Source of the DNA: Psychroflexus longus
GTDB lineage: Bacteria; Bacteroidota; Bacteroidia; Flavobacteriales; Flavobacteriaceae
Direction of reading: 5' to 3'
Length of the DNA stretch: 64,000 nt
Assembly: GCF_020164595.1 (NCBI RefSeq)
Contig: NZ_JAIQZE010000009.1
Span: 62,001 to 126,000, forward strand
Below the pieces are notes generated by a model, which ran no database searches, was not told the origin of the DNA, and saw only the letters and a program-made list of their open reading frames with translations. The position numbers were made by a program, and so were the translations under genes. Within the stretch, counting starts at the first letter, position 1. Every line of letters begins with the position of its first letter. This document shows positions 61,195 through 64,000 of the stretch, in pieces.

Positions 61195-61665
61195 TTAATT
61201 TTTCTTCATTGGATTTTTTCCGGTTTGCTGCTTCATCATCATAGCCTGCATTTTTTGTTGCAGTTCTGGACTTTCCTGGATTTGTGCTCCAATTTTTTGA
61301 AATTGCTCCATAGTCAAACCTTTCTCCTTCACTTTTTCTTCCATTTTAGCTTGAGAATCTTTCTGAATTTCTTGGATAACAACCATTACAGCATCTTGCT
61401 TTTCTATCTCTTCCTCAGTAGCTTCTATTTCCTTTTCAGGATCCATTTTGGCTTCATATAATTCGTTGAAACGCTCTGGAGTAAGCCCTTCTTTTTCAAT
61501 AGCAACAACCATCTCTTGTTGTATAGCTTGGTTGGACATTTGCACTTCCTGATATGCATCCGCAAACTTTTGCAATTGAGCATCTGTTACTTCTCCTTCT
61601 GTTTGAGCTGTAACAGCAAAAACTGTAAACAAAAACATACCAACTGTTGAAATTACCTTTTTCAT
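61195..61665 (-). CDS. DUF4168-like exported helical protein
   Basis: A 156-residue protein with a signal peptide (1-20, cleavage after VTAQ). The mature part is almost wholly helical, with repeated segments of the form DAQLQKFADAYQEVQ, EGLTPERFNELYEAK and KGLTMEQFQKIGAQI. It ends in a Met/Gln/Lys-rich tail (MQAMMMKQQTGKNPMKKN). This fits DUF4168, a periplasmic family of unknown function, partly similar to Spy-like chaperones. The ATG at 61665 is chosen; a 33-residue in-frame upstream extension is not signal-like. Confidence 0.75.
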   Translation of the reverse strand: MKKVISTVGMFLFTVFAVTAQTEGEVTDAQLQKFADAYQEVQMSNQAIQQEMVVAIEKEGLTPERFNELYEAKMDPEKEIEATEEEIEKQDAVMVVIQEIQKDSQAKMEEKVKEKGLTMEQFQKIGAQIQESPELQQKMQAMMMKQQTGKNPMKKN

Positions 61666-61781
61666 GATTTTAATTTTAATTAATTTTCGATTTATAATTG
61701 ACAATAATATGGAAATTAAACAGCTGTCAAAAAAATATCCGCAAAATAATGACAGCTTTAACAATAAGCTTTATAGTTTTA

Positions 61782-62561
61782 TCAAAGTTTTAAAGATTTA
61801 GCTTCTTCCCAGAATTTATCCATCTCTGCTAAAGACATTTCAGATAAGTCCAAATTATTTTCTTTGGCCTTCTGTTCTAAATATTGAAATCTAAAAATAA
61901 ATTTTTTATTAGTCCGCTCTAAAGCAGTTTCTGGGTCAATTTTTAAAAAACGAGCATAATTGATCATTGAAAATAAAACGTCTCCAAATTCATCTTCAAT
62001 TTTGTCTTGCTGATTTTGCTCTACTTCAACCTGAAGTTCCTCGAGTTCTTCTTTAACCTTCTCAAAAACTTGCTTTGGTTGTTCCCAATCAAAGCCAACA
62101 CCAGCAACCTTATCCTGAATTCGACTTGCTTTAATAAGGGCTGGCAACGATTGTGGAACACCTTGTAAAACACTTTTATTCCCTTCTTTCAACTTTAACT
62201 TTTCCCAATTTTCTTTGACTTGCTTTTCATCCTTAGCTTCAGCATCTCCATAAATGTGAGGATGTCGATCTATGAGTTTTTTACAAAGAGAATTGATGAC
62301 ATCGGCAATGTCAAAATCTTTGGTTTCGCTTCCAATTTTAGAATAAAAGACAATATGTAACAAAACGTCTCCCAGCTCTTTTTTAATTTCCTCTGTATCC
62401 TTTTCTAAAATAGCATCTCCCAGTTCGTAAACCTCTTCAACAGTTAGATTTCTCAGAGATTCCATAGTTTGCTTACGGTCCCAAGGACATTTCTCTCTTA
62501 GATCATCCATGATATCGAGAAGTCTTTCAAAAGCTTTAAGTTGTTTTTCTCTTGTATACAT
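61782..62561 (-). CDS. mazG: Nucleoside triphosphate pyrophosphohydrolase MazG
   Basis: A 259-residue protein with two tandem MazG domains. The first (about 15-120) shows CPWDRKQTMESLRNLTVEEVYELGDAI and KKELGDVLLHIVFYSKI. The second (about 150-255) shows DWEQPKQVFEKVKEELEELQ and EDEFGDVLFSMINYARFL. The acidic EExxE...ExxD sets bind magnesium. It hydrolyses NTPs to NMP and pyrophosphate, cleaning the pool of abnormal nucleotides. Length and two-domain form match chromosomal MazG, not the short toxin-associated kind. It is followed by the DUF4168 gene after 116 bp. Confidence 0.93.
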   Translation of the reverse strand: MYTREKQLKAFERLLDIMDDLREKCPWDRKQTMESLRNLTVEEVYELGDAILEKDTEEIKKELGDVLLHIVFYSKIGSETKDFDIADVINSLCKKLIDRHPHIYGDAEAKDEKQVKENWEKLKLKEGNKSVLQGVPQSLPALIKASRIQDKVAGVGFDWEQPKQVFEKVKEELEELQVEVEQNQQDKIEDEFGDVLFSMINYARFLKIDPETALERTNKKFIFRFQYLEQKAKENNLDLSEMSLAEMDKFWEEAKSLKL

Positions 62562-62735
62562 ACTTTTCCGTTTTGATAATTTTTATCTCCCTGTGCCCTC
62601 CAACTACGTTCAGAATAAACTACAAGAAGTTGAAGGGTTAAATAAAAACGCCTCTACTACGCTCGACCAGACACTTAATAGTTTGATTTTGACCTAAAGC
62701 GAATATATAATCTTTATTTGAGAGTAGGTTTAAAA

Positions 62736-62764
62736 CCAAAAAACCCTCTAAATTTTAGAGGGTT
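62736..62764 (-). terminator. Rho-independent terminator of the DUF5606 gene
   Basis: Eleven-base perfect stem (aaccctctaaa / tttagagggtt) with a one-base centre; read on the minus strand it ends in TTTTTT. The remaining gap to mazG (62562-62735) holds no recognised element. Confidence 0.85.
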
Positions 62765-62778
62765 CAAGCAATTTGATT

Positions 62779-63210
62779 TTAGTTTTCTTTTTCTTCTTTT
62801 CCTGGATCTTCTTCAGCTTTTGGGTCAGAAAAATCAGTTACATTTTTTGAGATCAATAAATTATACCATTGAATAACTTTCTTGATATCAGATGGATAAA
62901 CCCTATCTTCATCGTACTCTGGCAAAATCTCGCTGAAATAATCTGTCAACTCATTCTTAGAGGACTTATGGTTTATGGAAGGTTTACCATCTTCCTTTTC
63001 ATATATTTTCTGAAACACCTCTCTCAATGGAATTTCTTCGGTATACGTATAAATAGCGATTTCACTAAGAATACTCACATTATTCCTCATACTCACAGGA
63101 ATTTTCTTCCCGTCGATAAACGATTCCGCCAGAAAACCACCTCTGGTTTGAGCTTTTAATTCGTAAAGTCCTGGTTTCCCAGATATAGATAATACTTTGT
63201 CTAGTTTCAT
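62779..63210 (-). CDS. DUF5606 domain-containing protein
   Basis: A 143-residue cytosolic protein opening MKLDKVLSISGKPGLYELKAQTRGGF, then ESFIDGKKIPVSMRNNVSILSEIAIYT, with an acidic tail. This matches the Bacteroidota family DUF5606, apparently always near def and mazG. Its function is unknown; the first half looks like a small beta-barrel. A near-consensus -7 box (CATATTTG on the minus strand, 63230-63237) lies 19 bp upstream of the ATG. Confidence 0.82.
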   Translation of the reverse strand: MKLDKVLSISGKPGLYELKAQTRGGFLAESFIDGKKIPVSMRNNVSILSEIAIYTYTEEIPLREVFQKIYEKEDGKPSINHKSSKNELTDYFSEILPEYDEDRVYPSDIKKVIQWYNLLISKNVTDFSDPKAEEDPGKEEKEN

Positions 63211-63263
63211 ATCTTATTTTTTTGGATCGCAAATATGCAATTAGTTCTTGTTTTGAAAAGATC

Positions 63264-63854
63264 TTAGCGAATTTTTTTAGCCAGAGGGTATTTCATTTTA
63301 TAACCTACATCTACTTTACCTTTAGTAATATTTGTTAATCGACTTTTGATTAATCTCTTTTTTAAACTGGAAATCCTGTCGGTAAATAGAATTCCTTCAA
63401 TATGATCATATTCGTGCTGAACCACTCTAGCCGGTAGCCCGCTCAAAGTTTCAGTTTGTTGATTCAAATCTCTATCTAGATATTCAATTTTAATTTCTGG
63501 CTTTCTGAAAATGTCTTCGTGAACATCTGGAATGCTTAAGCAACCTTCATTAAAATCCCATTCTATTCCGTTTTCTTCAATTAGTTTCGGATTGATAAAG
63601 ACTCTTTTAAAAGATTCCAACTCTTTGACTTCTTCTTCACTCAAAGATTCATCTTGTGCAAAAGGTTTTGCATCGATGACAAATAAACGAATTGATAAAC
63701 CAACCTGAGGAGCTGCGAGTCCTACTCCATTTGCATTATACATCGTTTCAAACATATTCTCTATAAGCTCATCAAGCTTAGGGTAATCTTTTGAAATATC
63801 TGAAGCTTTCTTTTTTAAAACTGGGGAACCATAAGCTACAATTGGTAATATCAT
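63264..63854 (-). CDS. def: Peptide deformylase
   Basis: A 196-residue iron/zinc hydrolase that removes the formyl group from nascent proteins. All three motifs are present: motif I GVGLAAPQVGLS near 45, motif II EGCLSIPDV with metal ligand C105, and motif III QHEYDHIEG with H147, E148 and H151. The length is slightly above E. coli Def because of an acidic insert after residue 75 (AQDESLSEEEVKELESF), which is common in Bacteroidota. Its position between the ruvX and DUF5606 genes is the usual one. Confidence 0.95.
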   Translation of the reverse strand: MILPIVAYGSPVLKKKASDISKDYPKLDELIENMFETMYNANGVGLAAPQVGLSIRLFVIDAKPFAQDESLSEEEVKELESFKRVFINPKLIEENGIEWDFNEGCLSIPDVHEDIFRKPEIKIEYLDRDLNQQTETLSGLPARVVQHEYDHIEGILFTDRISSLKKRLIKSRLTNITKGKVDVGYKMKYPLAKKIR

Positions 63855-63901
63855 AATCTCAAATTTAAGTGAGAGGGATAGACCCTTTTAATTTAGAAAT
63901 G

Positions 63902-63909
63902 CAAAAATA
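63902..63909 (-). promoter_or_regulatory. -7 box TATTTTTG for def
   Basis: Exact TAnnTTTG on the minus strand, 47 bp upstream of the def ATG and after the ruvX stop codon. Confidence 0.5.
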
Positions 63910-63960
63910 CGGGTTTTATTTCTTTTGAAATTGACAAATACAAACTTTAAAAATCTGAAT

Positions 63961-64000
63961 CTATTTCAAATAATTCTGAAGCAAAATTGTAGCGCTTATT
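63961..64000 (-). CDS. ruvX: Holliday junction resolvase-like RuvX, C-terminal end only
   Basis: The minus-strand frame entering from the right edge reads ISATILLQNYLK and then stops at TAG (63961-63963). This strongly resembles the conserved RuvX/YqgF C-terminus (DEISATIILQSYL), and ruvX commonly precedes def in Flavobacteriia. Only 12 codons are visible, so the call rests on this short match and on gene order. RuvX is a pre-16S rRNA processing nuclease and putative resolvase. Confidence 0.6.
   Translation of the reverse strand, partial: ISATILLQNYLK

Noticed and set aside
63947-64000. Alternative minus-strand frame at the right edge reading NKRYNFASELFEIDSDF then stop
   Set aside because: It overlaps the RuvX-like tail in another frame and resembles no known protein end; the RuvX frame fits family and gene order.

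Overview
The window is an AT-rich chromosomal segment that reads as a member of the Flavobacteriaceae (Bacteroidota). The evidence is concordant. Many start codons lie 5-80 bp downstream of the Bacteroidota -7 box TAnnTTTG, and Shine-Dalgarno sequences are absent. There is a type IX secretion (T9SS) C-terminal sorting domain and a TonB receptor with an N-terminal carboxypeptidase-like domain. Several lineage-restricted families occur (DUF6452/DUF6048, DUF4834, DUF5606, DUF4199). I cannot name a genus. No rRNA, tRNA, insertion sequence, prophage, CRISPR array or replication origin was recognised.

Layout. 1-8.4 kb: a metallophosphoesterase lipoprotein running off the left edge, an HD phosphohydrolase fused to a Pycsar-effector-like membrane domain, a small membrane protein, a beta-barrel protein, a GAF protein and a TlpA-type lipoprotein. 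8.4-13.9 kb: type II NADH dehydrogenase, an ECF sigma factor with its membrane partner, XerD, Bcp, a cysteine-free endonuclease III, an unlisted 49-residue protein and a second ECF sigma factor. 14-22.4 kb: uvrA, then a four-gene minus-strand operon (DUF4834, YfhO, glycosyltransferase, flippase) for surface glycans. 22.5-26.8 kb: an outer-membrane protein, an accessory-looking M23 lipoprotein with a long upstream gap, and ornithine aminotransferase. 27-35.4 kb: SLC13 transporter, RlmD, the DUF6452/DUF6048 pair, an RlmL-like methyltransferase, a ZIP transporter, dihydrolipoyl dehydrogenase and a TrmH-type methyltransferase. 35.4-43.6 kb: M23 peptidase, TonB receptor, cysteine desulfurase, a calcium-repeat lipoprotein and an SDR/DUF2867 protein. 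43.7-50.3 kb: argS, a secreted unknown, and a biotin-dependent acyl-CoA carboxylase operon (carrier, biotin carboxylase, carboxyltransferase). 50.4-61.2 kb: a lipoprotein, then a seven-gene operon (DUF4199, GT2, phosphosugar mutase, MsbA-like ABC exporter, ECF sigma, candidate anti-sigma, Spy-like protein), an RsmB-type methyltransferase and a T9SS-exported nuclease. 61.2-64 kb: DUF4168, MazG, DUF5606, peptide deformylase and the last 12 codons of ruvX at the right edge.

Most of the window is core housekeeping and envelope biology. Three ECF sigma factors occur, two of which appear to use TTG start codons and sit directly upstream of membrane proteins that may control them. The most unusual items are the stand-alone HD-PycTM fusion, the endonuclease III without any cysteine, a four-cysteine insertion beside the PLP lysine of ornithine aminotransferase, the M23 lipoprotein with an upstream CCGTA/TACGG cluster, and a shared palindromic divergent promoter between the RlmL-like gene and the ZIP gene.
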